A stretch of 64,000 nt of DNA from Harmonia axyridis (GCF_914767665.1 NC_059506.1:4960001-5024000), one strand, 5' to 3'. Shown: positions 50,650 to 63,097, numbered from the stretch's first letter. Numbers and translations: made by a program. The notes: a model not told the origin generated them from the letters alone.

Positions 50650-53257
50650 ACATGTTATTCAGGCACATGGTACCAGTAATTGAATTCACATTAATTCGGT
50701 ATTCTTTATAGCAATCATTTCTTTAGTCAGCCTTTTTTCTAAATTATCTCTGGTTGGTATTTTTACAGTGGTCTGATAGTCCTGTGGTGGTTAGGCGTTT
50801 CTTACAATCATTTTGGTGCTGTCGGATTCTATTTTTTAAAAGTTGTTTGTTCTGAACTACATAACAACCTTCACAGTCTTGATTTTTATGCAAAAATAAT
50901 GATATTTTTTCTATACTTCATACTTTCTTGAGTCCGCGTTTCCTCATGAAATAAATCTACATATATTCATGAAATTTTTTGAACTTATTTTTGTACTTCA
51001 AAAATTTTGGAAACTGAATATGATATGATTCACAAAAATACATCTTTCTATAACAAAACACTTGTCTCAATAGGCACCAACAAAAAATTCCGCTATTTTG
51101 CTAATCGATATGAGCCATGACTTTCTATGCCCCCCCCCTCAGACATCGCCTGGATCCGCCCCTGATTCTGGGGGGTCAATACCAGAATGAATGTTTCTAA
51201 TTCAAAAGAAGATGGTGAGAATTATGTTCAAAATGGGGTACCTACTATGAGTCATACCGTGGTGTATTCAAGAGGAATAATATGCTTACAGTATATGGAG
51301 TTTACATTTTGGAATGTTTGAAATTTTTGTTCCAAAACAGGGAAAAGTTTGATCTTCAAGTCAATGATAGATACCCTATGAGATCCAGAAATTTTCATTA
51401 TCCGATACATCGTCTTACTCTAACAGCATCCACACTATATGTGTATAAGATTATTTAATCATTTACCTCAGCAGCTAAAGGTTTTTGGATCTTACGGAAG
51501 ATATGTCAAGAACTTAAAAAATTTTTTGATGAATTTGGAACCATCTTCTCTGAATGAATTTTTCAGCGGTCACTAGTTACTATTCAGTTTTTTGACGTCA
51601 CTCGTTTGCATTTTATGTAATCATTCTAGGGATTATTATGTAGATTGCAATATGAAATAAAGGATTTATTAAATATTAGAAATCCATATCTAAAATTTAG
51701 CTTTCTAAGAATCGAATTCCCGAAGTGGCGAATGTTGAATTGAACCTATTTTTCAGTGAAAATGGTGAAATTCATTACAAAAATATTTTACAGACGCGTA
51801 TACGATATAGAAATCAAAAAAAAAAAAAATATGAATACCTATGTATTAAAAAAATTCCTTAATATGAACACAACTTTATCTAATATAATCCAATAAATGT
51901 TCTTCCTAGAAATAAATAGAAAAACTATCTCGTCGAAAGATTTCTAGTTAGATTTGTTTCGATAACTTCTTGACAGGTGAGCAAACTTCATGGATAATAA
52001 TTCACTCCCCAGTTATTTTCTTATATGTGAGTGGCCCTAACGAAGAGAAATAGCATCAGTCGGGAGAAATATAGTTCAGAGAAGGGAGACTAATAAATAA
52101 ATGTTAAAAATATGAACAAGAAAGTGGAGGCGTGCCACTGATTGAGATTGATGAGTCTCTGCCAATAGCTGAAAGTTTTTGGCGGTCCGCCAGCAACCAC
52201 AAAGACTCAGATATTAGATTAGAGCTTCTCCATCAGATGAGAGGGAGCAAACGTTATTAAAATTTCATCACAAGAAGGCTACATTTCCCCTTCAACCAAA
52301 TGTTCAGTCGGGATAATCCTAGTGAATTCTTGGGATGCAAAGATGAAATTGAATTAAATTGCAATTTGAATAACGAAGTGCATATCTGAAATAGGAGTGG
52401 TCAGCCAAAAAAGTATAGCATCGCTTGATTTGAATGGATTGAAAAAATGAGAATATATCATACATCTATTCCAAAAGTTATGAATATCCGAAATTCTTCA
52501 AAATGTAATTCCTTGAGAGGAAACACCACCACGTTGCTGTTGAGTTCAAAACGAAATTAGAGATATTTCTTCTTACGAATCACCGATTTTTATCTAGTTT
52601 CCACATAATTTCCTCAAACCTACAAAGTGAATATTTTTGATTTGTGAATGAAAAATAGGAAAGATTTTTGATAACTTTTCGTTTTGTGCAAAAAAATTGA
52701 TGATAAGTACTTAGTACAAAGCACTGACATATTTTTAAAATATTAAATTTAATGAATTAGGTATTAAATTAAAATTACATTGATAACCACGATTTCCAAA
52801 ATATAAAATTTCAGAATTCTCTCAAAGACGAAGAACGCATATTTTTTCATAATATGAACCAATAATCTTTTTACTTTTCTTTAAAATCGAAACAGCAACA
52901 AAAAATCGGACCCTTCTACGGTTTATGAGTTCATTATCGCTTTCTTCACGTCTATGTCTGAGATTCATTATTTTCTTTAATCTATCCGCTTTGTCGGCGT
53001 CCTCCTTGTTTTGCCATTCGTCATCGGTATACACTTACCTGGTGTTTTCGGTATTTTGTATCATTTTCATCACAAAATGTTGATACTGCAATTATCAAAG
53101 AACTGAACTGAGTTATTCGCATCGAAAAATTGTCTGGGCTGTGTTGTACAATTTATTGCATTTCATTCAAATTGAAATTTATCTGTGATGACATCAGTTT
53201 TGAATTAACCATGAAGGGTGTTCCTAAATTGAAAATACAAACGAAAATGAAATGAAT
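50650..53257. other. Long AT-rich stretch, no gene recognised
   Basis: Only short frames and homopolymer runs are seen. One GC-rich fragment at 51,130-51,170 looks TE-derived. 52,822-53,034 shares 'cggacccttctacggtttatgagtt' with 56,700-56,725, so part of it belongs to the repeat family described for 53.3-57.6 kb. Confidence 0.4.
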
Positions 53258-53271
53258 AAAGTCTATAACAT

Positions 53272-53339
53272 TATTATTATTATTATTTGAACTGGGGTCG
53301 TTTTGGTTCGGTAAGCCTTCCTGCAGATCTTTTGTTCAC
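53272..53339 (-). mobile_element. 68-bp 5'-truncated copy of the RNase H-bearing LINE
   Basis: Consists of the TAA-repeat tail and 3' UTR seen at 28,118-28,200 (TTGAACTGGGGTCGTTTT), including a small internal deletion. It is flanked by a 14-bp target duplication AAAGTCTATAACAT at 53,258-53,271 and 53,340-53,353. Confidence 0.85.
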
Positions 53340-53353
53340 AAAGTCTATAACAT

Positions 53354-54010
53354 GGGTACATAAACGATTTGTTTTCGAGATACAGATATTAAAGTTCAAG
53401 TTTTTTCTCATAGCACCTTCCCTTCACAAGATATTTAACTTGAATTGGCATACATATTCCAATTTAAAGTTTTCATCAAGTGATATGCTGATTTTGAATG
53501 CAAATTAACAGGATAATATTTCTTCTGGAAAAGTGTCAGCTTCTTTCCACCAGAAATTTTTTTGGTCAACCACTGGTAGTTTAAAAAATCGTTAAAAGAA
53601 ACTCTAGACCAGTACTACTTTTTTGGTTTCTTGTCGGTTCTTCTTCAGAAATTCTCAGGAAAATTAAAATTATCATAAGATCCAATAAGCTGTGACCAAT
53701 AAAATTAATCATAAGTTTTGTTTTTTATTCACCAAATCTGTAGTGAAGATTAATAAAGATTCGATAAACTGTTATAAGCATCACGAAAGAGTAGGACTAC
53801 AAGAAACACCCTGTATCTCGAAAAAAAAGGGTCGTATACAACATTTCATTCTCAAAATAATTCAAAGAATCTCTCATTTTTCTTCGTACCTCTAATTAAT
53901 GAACCCCCTTAGAATAATCGAATAGGTAGGTAATCAAAAAATGCTATTATTTCGAGAAATTTTCGATACAAACTTCGTTACCAACATTGCAGATATGAGT
54001 AAACAATGCC
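53354..54010 (+). repeat. Non-coding repeat family, copy 1
   Basis: Aligns over most of its length with 56,855-57,580 (landmarks 'gaattggcata', 'accactggtagttta', 'gaaacaccctgtatctcgaaaa'). No ORF is conserved. It is probably a non-autonomous DNA element. Confidence 0.6.
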
Positions 54011-54339
54011 ATCAAAATTTTTTTTTTCGATTAGCCCCCCTCCAGGAAAAAAAAGGTCTACGTCCTTGGATGCCAGTGAATGTACAACTACGTACAACGT
54101 ACAAAGTTTGGTCATCGCAGGAGCGCCAGCGAGGAAATGAATGGGTATCAAAGTTTGACTGATACGAGGAAAGCCACGTGGTGGTAATCCCTCTTAAAAT
54201 GAAGGGTAATTCCTTTCGTGGACTACGAAAGTATACGTATATAAAACACGCTTCCATTTAGAATATCGATCTAATTTTTACTTCAATATAATGCTAGGAC
54301 CTTACCATTATGTGTCGAATACAACATCATTCAATTATA

Positions 54340-54420
54340 ATAATAATAATAAGGTCTTTATTTCACAAGAAATCTCAAGGGGAAGTTCACCCGAAGGTGC
54401 TCTACCACTTAACCCTTGTT
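54340..54420 (-). repeat. LINE-like 3' end with TTA-repeat tail
   Basis: The minus strand reads AATAAAGACCTTATTATTAT and runs into a TTA/ATT repeat (54,338-54,351), a common 3' end of insect CR1/I-type LINEs. Coding sequence is not recognisable upstream. Confidence 0.4.
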
Positions 54421-54544
54421 ATATACAAAATGCACATTTGAACATATCTTAATCTAAAATTAAAAACAAAGAGAAAATTTTAAATAGTCAGCAGGAGCAA
54501 AATATATGAATATTAGCATTTCAAGAGACAAACTAAAGGCTTTA

Positions 54545-54690
54545 ACTTTTTTCTTATTTTGGCTGTTACCTTTAGTTGGGCACATAGGTGCAATATGACC
54601 TTTCTTATTACATAGGTGACAACAACAATTACTGTAACGGCATTGCGCAGTTGCGTGATTCTTTCTGATGATGTTGACGGTTAAAGTTTG
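54545..54690 (-). pseudogene. Gypsy gag zinc-knuckle fragment
   Basis: The minus strand encodes NHATAQCRYSNCCCHLCNKK followed by GHIAPMCPTKGN. This is the second half of the paired CCHC knuckles found in insect Gypsy gag (pattern H.A..CR....C..C...GHI...C). Surroundings are not clearly Gypsy, so this is an isolated remnant. Confidence 0.5.
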
Positions 54691-54869
54691 TATTTGATAT
54701 ACTTGTCATATCTGAGTTATATAAAAGAAACCAAACAAATTTGTTCAGCATAGCTCTGGGATCTTGTATATTAACAGCGATAGTAACACAAATGCTCTCT
54801 TTATATTGGTATTTGAACAAGAAACCAAATGGCTGGGCAAGATGTTTTGTGATAGTGCTTCATTTCACA

Positions 54870-55135
54870 CAACTTGGAGTTTTGTGGAGATATTCACGTC
54901 TTTTAGTCATCTTTCTTCATTTTTTTGTGTGGCTTGTTGCACTATCTTGATAGAACCACATCTCCTTCAGTTCCATATCATTGATTTCATAACAAAAAAA
55001 GATTGTAATCATTTGGCTATAGCGATGAGAATTGACGAGTTGAGTGACACATTCATTTTCAAAGAGGTAAGTGTTAATCATTACACCAGACCAAATTGCA
55101 CATCATACAGTGAATTTTTGTAGGTGTAATGGTCT
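54870..55135 (-). pseudogene. Mariner-type transposase remnant, third copy
   Basis: The minus strand, frameshifted, encodes QKFTV-stop-CAIWSGVMI, SHRYSQMITIFFCYEINDME and MWFYQDSATSHTKK. This corresponds to LWFQQDGATCHTA and its upstream region in the other copies, but is much more diverged. Confidence 0.6.
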
Positions 55136-55249
55136 CACAGCAGTTCAGTTACATGAGGAGATTCCCTTGATAATTTCAAGGAAAAAGGCCTATGGCACGG
55201 AATCGTGGAGGAAAAACTACTCTTATCAATTAATCTTCAAATTAATTTA

Positions 55250-55965
55250 AATGAGATATGATAACTTAAAACATACCCGCAAACGCTTTGTTTTCAAGAT
55301 ACAAGGTGTTTCTTTTAGTCTTACTTTCTTGAGATGGTTATACCATTATATCCAATCTTTATTAATCTTCGCTACTGATTGGGTAAAGTACCAAAAAAAA
55401 TCAATTCAATCATTACAGCTTACTAACTGGATCTTTATAATTATTTGATTGAATTTTCCTAAGGCTTTCCTATTGGAGAATTGTCTGCACTTTTTTCTCA
55501 AAATCGGTAGCAAATATGACAAAACTACAGGAAACCTTAAAGTGTAGTTCTGGACCAAAGTGTTCATTTCACATTTTTATAAATAGCAGTGGTCTTTCAA
55601 AAAAAATTTCTGGAGGAAAGAAGCGGCTTTACTGTTCACGCAGTAGATTTGCATTCAAAATTAGCATATCACATTAAGAAAACTTTACATTGGAATACCT
55701 ATATCAAATTTAAGTTCAATATCTTGTAAAGGGAAGGTGTTATGAGAAAAAAAAATTAACACTTCAACACCTTGTATAACGAAAACAAAGCGTTTGCGGG
55801 TCCATGTTCAAAATAAATAAATGACTTTTTTCCTTGAAATGATCTGATGAATCTATCATTTTCGTTTGTACTTCCAATTTAGGAATATTTTCCCTGTATT
55901 TAGAGAATATTCTCCAGAACAAAAGTATAGATCCATGGTATTTGAACACAATTTATTCGTAAAAT
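55250..55965 (-). repeat. Non-coding repeat family, copy 2 (inverted)
   Basis: Reverse-complement relative of 53,354-54,010 and 56,855-57,580: starts 'cccgcaaacgctttgttttcaagatacaaggtg' and ends with 'caaagcgtttgcgggtccatg', so its own ends are inverted repeats of each other. This suggests about a 0.55-kb fold-back unit, 55,275-55,815. Confidence 0.6.
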
Positions 55966-56854
55966 GAAAGGCTGTTGTTTGGTTCATTTCCCAATTAAAA
56001 CAATAATAATCAGAAGAACTGAGATATATTGTTTTGTAGAAGGAGATAATGAACCATTATATAAAATTCTCGATAGCTCATCTTCAACGCAAATCCTCGA
56101 AAGTTAATCGATTCAGGTAGATTGAACGTAGTTCTGAAAATAAATCTGTCACGGAGTTTTCGTCCACTCGAACTATGGAAAATCAAACCCTCGTCAACAA
56201 CCCAATTGATGCAGAAAATCTAACAGAAATGTTAATGGACTGCGCCCAATTTGGAATTAGGCGGCATTGTGGAAATTAAGCACTGACGAATGTCAATGAC
56301 CATTTGTCAACGTATTCTCTTGAATCATCCATTCAGAAATGCTTGCTGGCATGATTTATATCCTGAATTACACCCTTGCTCAGCAATTCAGTTATATTGA
56401 ATTAGGATTTCATGATTTAGTGGATTGAATAATAGAATGCAAGGTGAAATTCTGGTCAATAGTTGTTTTTTCGAAACTTCTGATTAATTAACCACAACTT
56501 CACAGTGTTTTTATTTCACAAATTATCACTTCCGTGCACTGGTGAGGTAACACTTAGCACGCTACGAGACATTCAACTCATACAGAGTGGCTCACATAAT
56601 TAGTGTAAGTACGCAATGATGAAAAACAAAAATTTTTCCATGAAATGAACCAATAATCATTTTACTTTTCTTGGTAATCCACATGGCTGTAAAAAATCGG
56701 ACCCTTTTACGGTTTATGAGTTATGTTATCGCTTTCAAGATTAGTACTTTTATTGCACTACGAGCACGTCTATATCTACACGATGTTCCTGAGAATTAGA
56801 GGTACAAATGAAAATGACCAAATTCTCGGGTCATAAAAAAAAAGGCCTACAACA

Positions 56855-57580
56855 TGAGTCACCAAACACTTTTTTTTTGAGATACAGGTGTTAAAGTCTA
56901 AGTTTGTCTCGCAAATCTCATTGAACCTTTCCTTCACAAAATTTGAATTGGCATAGATATTCCAATTTGAAATTTTCACCATTCAATATGCTAATTCTGA
57001 ATGCAAATCCACAGGGTGATATTTTTTCTGGAAGGGTGCCTGATTCCTTCCTTCAGAACTATTTTTTGATGAACCGCTGGTAGTTTAGAATAATGTAAAA
57101 CGAAACTCTGGTCCAGTACTACACTTTTTGGTTTTTTATAGTCGTATTGTATCTGCCTGCTATCGATTTCGAGAAAACATAATTCAAACAACTCTCCAGT
57201 AATCCTCAGGAAAATCTAAATCATAATAAAGATCCAGCTAGTAAGCTGTGATGAATGAATTAATTATAAGGTTTGATACTTATTTACCCGCTCTGTAACG
57301 AAGATTAATGAAGCTTCACTAAAAATCCGACACCCTAGAAACACCCTGTATCTCGAAAACAAAGCGTTTGCGGGCTCATATTCATGGGACTTTTTATTCT
57401 TAATATTATCCAGGGAATCTCTCATTTTTCTCTGTAACTCTAATTCAGGAACATCCAGTATAATGTAAGAACAACCGAATAGGTAATAAAAAAAAAATTT
57501 TGGGTGATTTGGTTCAAACTTCTTTTTTTAACATTACAGATATGAGTAAACTTTGTCGAAAAAAAATTTTTTTCGATTAT
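56855..57580 (+). repeat. Non-coding repeat family, copy 3
   Basis: Direct relative of 53,354-54,010. Ends with 'cctgtatctcgaaaacaaagcgtttgcgggctc' and further shared sequence to about 57,580. 55,966-56,640 holds no recognised feature; 56,640-56,760 resembles 52,845-52,965. Confidence 0.6.
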
Positions 57581-57584
57581 CCCC

Positions 57585-59095
57585 TCCAAAAAAAAAAAAA
57601 CCAAAAAAAAATTTCATCCGAAATTGTTGAAATTTGTCTGTGATGAATTTATTTTACTATCGGGAATATTTCAACAGCCCAATTTCAAAATTTTGGCACT
57701 CATAAACCAACCATTTTTTTCAGTTATATCAGTTATATTAGAGGATGAAAGGGGAAATTTGAATGGCTTTCATGAAGTAACCATTAGATATTTTTCATTA
57801 TGTTTTCATATTCGTGGTTAGTATAAAAAAGTACGAGTCTTGAAACATTTCAACAATTCTTGGTGAAATTTTTTTGTGGTGTACTACCTAGACATGAAAA
57901 AAAAAATTGGCGAGCAAGATTTCAGGTTTTTCTCTATTTTTGAATTTTTTTCCAGACCTCTTCAACTTATATCCTCTGAATGGGGCGCTTAAAAATATTC
58001 CGATATAACCAGAAATCATAACCTCAAAGGTCATCTTTTATGTAGCTTTTGTTGTGTAAAACTTGAAATAAAGAAAAATTATCTATCTATCTATCATACA
58101 TAAGTGACCTCTCTCAATATAAGAAATGACGTTCGCATATATTTCGAAAACAAGGTAGATGTCATAATGCAAAAATGATTGTCCCGGTGTCATCTACACG
58201 ACTATACAGAGGGATTCACCGGGATGGCCTATTAGACGTTTATGAAAAACTTATCATAATTTTGAGCTGAAAATTTGCATTTTGGGGTTTGAGACAATGA
58301 TCTTCCTCCCTAAAATATTTTAAAATCTCTACAACTTCTGGATATACCGACAACAGACTACTTCTTTCTTATTTCAAATGGTACACCCAGTATATTATTG
58401 CATCATTAGATCGCTATTTTGATGGCAATTTCGGCAATGTGTAAAAACTCAACAGTTCATTTATTCAGTTATTAGAATTCTTATAAAAAAAATGGTGGCG
58501 ATGAGGACTCACATTTTTTGGAGTATTTCAGCAGAAAAAGCTTTTTTCGATTTTTTTTTTCTTTTTCGATTCTGCAAAAACGTATTATTATAAGACTGTT
58601 TGCCAAATGTACCAAAAATGTACAGTGTGTTTATAAGAAGATAATGATCTTGGACAACTCAAATACAACAAAACTCAAGATTTTCAAATTAGAACCTATA
58701 TTTTCTATTTTTTCAGTCGATTCTACGTACAAAAATAGTGGGGGTTTCTTAAGAAAAACCCTTTACCTAAAATAAAAACTTTAAAAGTTATGGAGGAAGG
58801 GCACTCTGAAAGACATCCTTGATAATAAGAGAGTTTATTCAAGAAAAATATTACATTGAACAAACTCTAATCTACTGTAGAGTTAAATATTAGTTATTAA
58901 CTGTGCACTTTGCTGAAAAAACATAACATAATTTTCTTAAAAACAGCCACAAAATAATATATTTTCTTACAATATAACTCCTAAAACAGTGTTTTCTATC
59001 ATCATTCAAACAATGGTTTTATCAGCATGCAAAAAATTGAAGTCGAAGATCATGTCATGTCAAAGTCTGGGCAAGTGTCAATTCATTTTATATTT
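57585..59095. other. AT-rich stretch with a microsatellite
   Basis: Poly-A runs near 57,580-57,620 and a CTAT repeat at 58,080-58,097. No exon, RNA gene or named TE is recognised. Confidence 0.4.
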
Positions 59096-59099
59096 CTAT

Positions 59100-59840
59100 C
59101 AACAATCGAGCCATTTAGAAATTTTATTGATTTATAATTTCATGTATTCTAGTTCTGTCCAAATTAATAACCCATTTTTTATTTGTCTCTTGAACGATCG
59201 CTTATTTTTTAATTTGGTAATTTCGTCGGGATCTTGATCTTGATCTTGGCCGTCCAAAATTTCTTCCAGCTGCTCTCGTACGATACTAGTGATCTTTCTT
59301 TTTGATAGGAAATTTTCTCTCGAAGATGTTATTAATTATCTTGAGTGCAAATATCTGCCTGATATCAGGTATCTCTCATAGAGATGTTTAGTTGGGAATG
59401 GGAACGTTATTGGTTTAGCATGTATTAATTTGAGGAAATCTTTTTGCAATATATCATTTCTCTCTCTATGACTGTCTAGCACTCCGCCACAACCAATTAT
59501 TCCATACGACAGCTGGGGTTGCACAAGAGTATTATATAATATATGTTCAGCACTATAAGCTGTCCCTCTCCCCTCATCTCCAGCAGATTATTTATATATA
59601 CAAGGAAGAGAAGTGCTCCAAGAACAGTACCCTGTGGAGTTCCGAAAGTAATCATTCTTTCTTCGCTTAGTACATTGTTTATCATAACTGCTTGTTTTCT
59701 ATTGCTGAGATAACTTTAAATCAGATCATAAGATGATCCGCGAAATCCACAGTAACACATCTTTTCCAAAAATTTTTCATGAGTTACTGTGTCGAAAGCT
59801 TTCGCAAGATTGATAAACACAGCTTAAGTTGGGGTATTTG
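59100..59840 (-). pseudogene. CR1-like LINE ORF2, 3' part
   Basis: The minus strand encodes FINLAKAFDTVTHEKFLEKM (RT motif A), FGTPQGTVLGALLFLVYINN, then the post-RT SYGIIGCGGVLDSHRERNDI and LQKDFLKLIHAKPITFP, and a tail NGLLIWTELEYMKL. The YADD region is missing or shifted. Several stops and frameshifts. It directly abuts a plus-oriented LINE ORF1 piece at about 59,850. Confidence 0.7.
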
Positions 59841-59849
59841 TATTTGATC

Positions 59850-60105
59850 CGTTCAAGAAGTCTATTGAGGAGGAATTTTTGGAGATTAAAAAGTCTCTGC
59901 AGTTTATGTCGGATTGTATCGATGAGAACTAAGCACAGATGAAACTCGTGATGGATGAGATCAAGGTTTTGAAACAGGAAAATGTTGAGTTGAAGGGGCG
60001 TCTACAAAGTATGGAAAGTAAATTCAACAACTGTGAACAGAAGGAGGAACAGAACAATATTGTTATATCCGGAATGCCACGACAAGAGAAGAAGAATACA
60101 ATGAA
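59850..60105 (+). pseudogene. LINE ORF1 coiled-coil fragment
   Basis: The plus strand encodes a charged coiled coil, MDEIKVLKQENVELKGRLQS, then NCEQKEEQNNIVISGMP. This is the coiled-coil-to-RRM joint typical of CR1/Jockey-type ORF1 proteins. After KKN the sequence switches to the tandem-repeat family (about 60,108). The matching ORF2 start seems to be at 60,768. Confidence 0.65.
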
Positions 60106-60107
60106 GA

Positions 60108-61395
60108 TTACTTATCACAATCACATCCTTTTTCTCCTCCCTCATCGAGGCTCTGTTCACAGACATAGTCAGAACCTCATACCCCTACTCATGTCGCTAT
60201 TCCTTTTCTCCACCAGAACGACCTCGGTATGAGGCGAATCCCACGGATCCCCCTGCAGCACCTCTGTGTTGGTCTTTATTTTATTCATTGAGACTCATCG
60301 TCTCCGATCTTCTGGAAATCATTCCAGTCCACCACTTCCGCCAAGGATGTCACCGTTTTGAACGGATCCCGCTATTGTGTGACAGCATCCGTTTTGCCCA
60401 GTCTTGAGTCTGTCTGGATTTTTATGTCATATGTAGGCAACTAATCACTAATTTATTTGTTTTTTAACAACCATTGTTTGGTGGTATCCCTCCTCAGGAA
60501 CTCCGCTCCATGTTTCAACACCTTTGCGATCTCCTTGATCTCCACCTTTGTATTTTTTTCTATATGTAGGTCTAGTTCTTTTAGTTTGGACTCGATCGAT
60601 CCTTTCAAGGGTTTCGATCAAGAAGACCGCCGTAGGGTCCTCCCTCTTCTTCATTATCTTGGAGAATGCTCTATGCCTCCGAAAGTCACAAACAACATAT
60701 TATGCAACAATGTATAGGTGACTATTTCAATTTGAAATTTTGATTCGATTTTTTTATTTGTTTCGGGATGGCTGAAGCGTATTCGAATGTTCTTTATTTC
60801 AACATTAGAAGTTTAAGAAACAAATTGGATGATCTCGAAGATATAATTCGTGACGGGGATTATGGAGAGGTGCATATACTGGTGTTGACGGAAACATGGA
60901 TTTATGATGATAGAAGACCTCTTCTATCATCTTCCTAGGTTTTTTCAGTGGTATTTCTTCAAACCTCTCATTCTCTTCAAGCATCTTCATATCCCTTGTT
61001 CGTCGCTGTTTCCATCGTAGGTTGCTCTCACAATCACATCCTTTTTCTCCTCCTTTCTTGAGGCTCTGTTCACAGACATAGTCAGAACCTCATACTCCTC
61101 CTTTATGTGCGCCAATATTGGGGATTTTCTTTTAAATTCTGGCAGCTCTCCCCTACTCATGTCGCTATCCCTTTTCTCCACCAGAACGACCTTGGTATGA
61201 AGCGAATCCTACGTATCCCCCCGCACCACCTCTGTGTTGGTATATATTTTATCCTCCCACTCTTCGTCTCCGATCATATGAAAATCATTCCAGTCCACCA
61301 CTCCTGCCAACGTGTTACCGTTTTGAACGTATCCCGCTATTGTGTGACAGCATCCGTTTTGCCCAGTCTTGAGTCTGTCTGGGTTTCTATGTCAT
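60108..61395 (-). repeat. Two long units of the terminal repeat family
   Basis: 60,113-60,700 and 61,021-61,395 (plus the array that follows) share sequence: 'aatcacatcctttttctcctcc', 'tcagaacctcatac', 'cattccagtccacca', 'gtgtgacagcatccgttttgcc'. Minus frames are protein-like, for example KRKSPILAHIKEEYEVLTMS and GVVDWNDFHMIGDEEWEDKI. I do not recognise the family. 60,768-60,915 between them is LINE sequence. Confidence 0.6.
60768..60915 (+). pseudogene. CR1-like LINE ORF2 start (endonuclease)
   Basis: The plus strand encodes MAEAYSNVLYFNIRSLRNKL, then DDLEDIIRDGDYGEVHILVL and TETWIYDD, the opening of an AP endonuclease (family: L..N.RSL.NK........D...LTETW). It is cut off at a perfect 11-bp hairpin (about 60,903-60,928). 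It probably belongs with the ORF1 fragment at 59,850-60,105. Confidence 0.7.
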
Positions 61396-61401
61396 ATGTA
61401 G

Positions 61402-63097
61402 GCAACTAATCTCTAATTTATTTGTTTTTTAACAACCATTGTTCGGTGGAGTCCTTCCTCAGGAACTCCGCTCCATGTTTCAACACCTTTTCGATATCCT
61501 TGATAGCCACCTTTGTTTTTTTTTCTATATGTAGGTCTAGTTCTTCTATTTTAGACTCAATCGATCCTTTCAAGGGCTTCGATCAAGAAGACCGCCGTAG
61601 GGTCCTTCCTATTCTTCATTATCTCCACAGTCGCACTCGGCGACCTGTCACTTAGCTTTCTCTTTTTCTCACCAGACTCCTACGAGTAGCTTCTCTGCAG
61701 CATCCGTTTGCCCAATCTTGAGTCTGTCTGGGTTTCTATGTCATATGAGGGCAACTAATCTCTAATTTATTTGTTTTTTAACAACCATTGTGCGGTGGAG
61801 TCCTTCCTCAGAAACTCCGCTCCATGTTTCAACACCTTTTCGATATCCTTGTTAGCCACCTTTGTTTTTTTTTCTATATGTAGGTCTAGTTCTTCTATTT
61901 TAGACTCAATCGATCCTTTCAAGGGCTTCGATCAAGAAGACCGCCGTAGGGTCCTTCCTATTCTTCATTATCTCCACAGTCGCACTCGGCGACCTGTCAC
62001 TTAGCTTTCTCTTTTTCTCACCAGACTCCTACGAGTAGCTTCTCTGCAGCATCCGTTTGCCCAATCTTGAGTCTGTCTGGGTTTCTATGTCATATGAGGG
62101 CAACTAATCTCTAATTTATTTGTTTTTTAACAACCATTGTGCGGTGGAGTCCTTCCTCAGAAACTCCGCTCCATGTTTCAACACCTTTTCGATATCCTTG
62201 ATAGCCACCTTTGTTTTTTTTTTCTATATGTAGGTCTAGTTCTTCTATTTTAGACTCAATCGATCCTTTCAAGGGCTTCGATCAAGAAGACCGCCGTAGG
62301 GTCCTTCCTATTCTTCATTATCTCCACAGTCGCACTCGGCGACCTGTCACTTAGCTTTCTCTTTTTCTCACCAGACTCCTACGAGTAGCTTCTCTGCAGC
62401 ATCCGTTTGCCCAATCTTGAGTCTGTCTGGGTTTCTATGTCATATGAGGGCAACTAATCTCTAATTTATTTGTTTTTTAACAACCATTGTGCGGTGGAGT
62501 CCTTCCTCAGAAACTCCGCTCCATGTTTCAACACCTTTTCGATATCCTTGATAGCCACCTTTGTTTTTTTTTCTATATGTAGGTCTAGTTCTTCTATTTT
62601 GGACTCAATCGATCTTTTCAAGGGCTTCGATCAAGAAGACCGCCGTAGGGTCCTTCCTATTCTTCATTATCTCCACAGTCGCACTCGGCGACCTGTCACT
62701 TAGCTTTCTCTTTTTCTCACCAGACTCCTACGAGTAGCTTCTCTGCAGCATCCGTTTGCCCAATCTTGAGTCTGTCTGGGTTTCTATGTCATATGTAGGC
62801 AACTAATCTCTAATTTATTTGTTTTTTAACAACCATTGTTCGGTGGAGTCCTTCCTCAGGAACTCCGCTCCATGTTTCAACACCTTTTCGATATCCTTGA
62901 TAGCCACCCTTGTTTTTTTTTCTATATGTAGGTCTAGTTCTTCTATTCTAGACTCAATCGATCCTTTCAAGGGCTTCGATCAAGAAGACCGCCGTAGGGT
63001 CCTTCCTCTTCTTCATTATCTCCACAGTCGCACTCGGCGACCTGTCACTTAGCTTTCTCTTTTTCTCACCAGACTCCTACGAGTAGCTTCTCTGCAG
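61402..63097 (-). repeat. Tandem array, period 349-350 bp, 4.9 units
   Basis: Unit starts (at 'gcaactaatctctaattt') are at 61,402, 61,751, 62,100, 62,450 and 62,799; the last unit breaks off at about 63,097. Units differ by only a few bases. On the minus strand each carries a short coiled-coil-like peptide: PLKGSIESKIEELDLHIEKK, then TKVAIKDIEKVLKHGAEFLR. A 77-codon plus frame is also conserved but is probably a shadow. Older, diverged relatives are at 60,437-60,700. Confidence 0.85.

Noticed and set aside
54012..54257. 81-codon minus ORF as a host exon
   Set aside because: No recognised domain, no splice context and it lies among non-coding repeats.
61402..63052. Five near-identical 77-codon plus-strand ORFs as a small-protein gene family
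   Set aside because: They sit in a 349-bp tandem array and overlap a more protein-like minus-strand frame; conservation follows from the repeats themselves.
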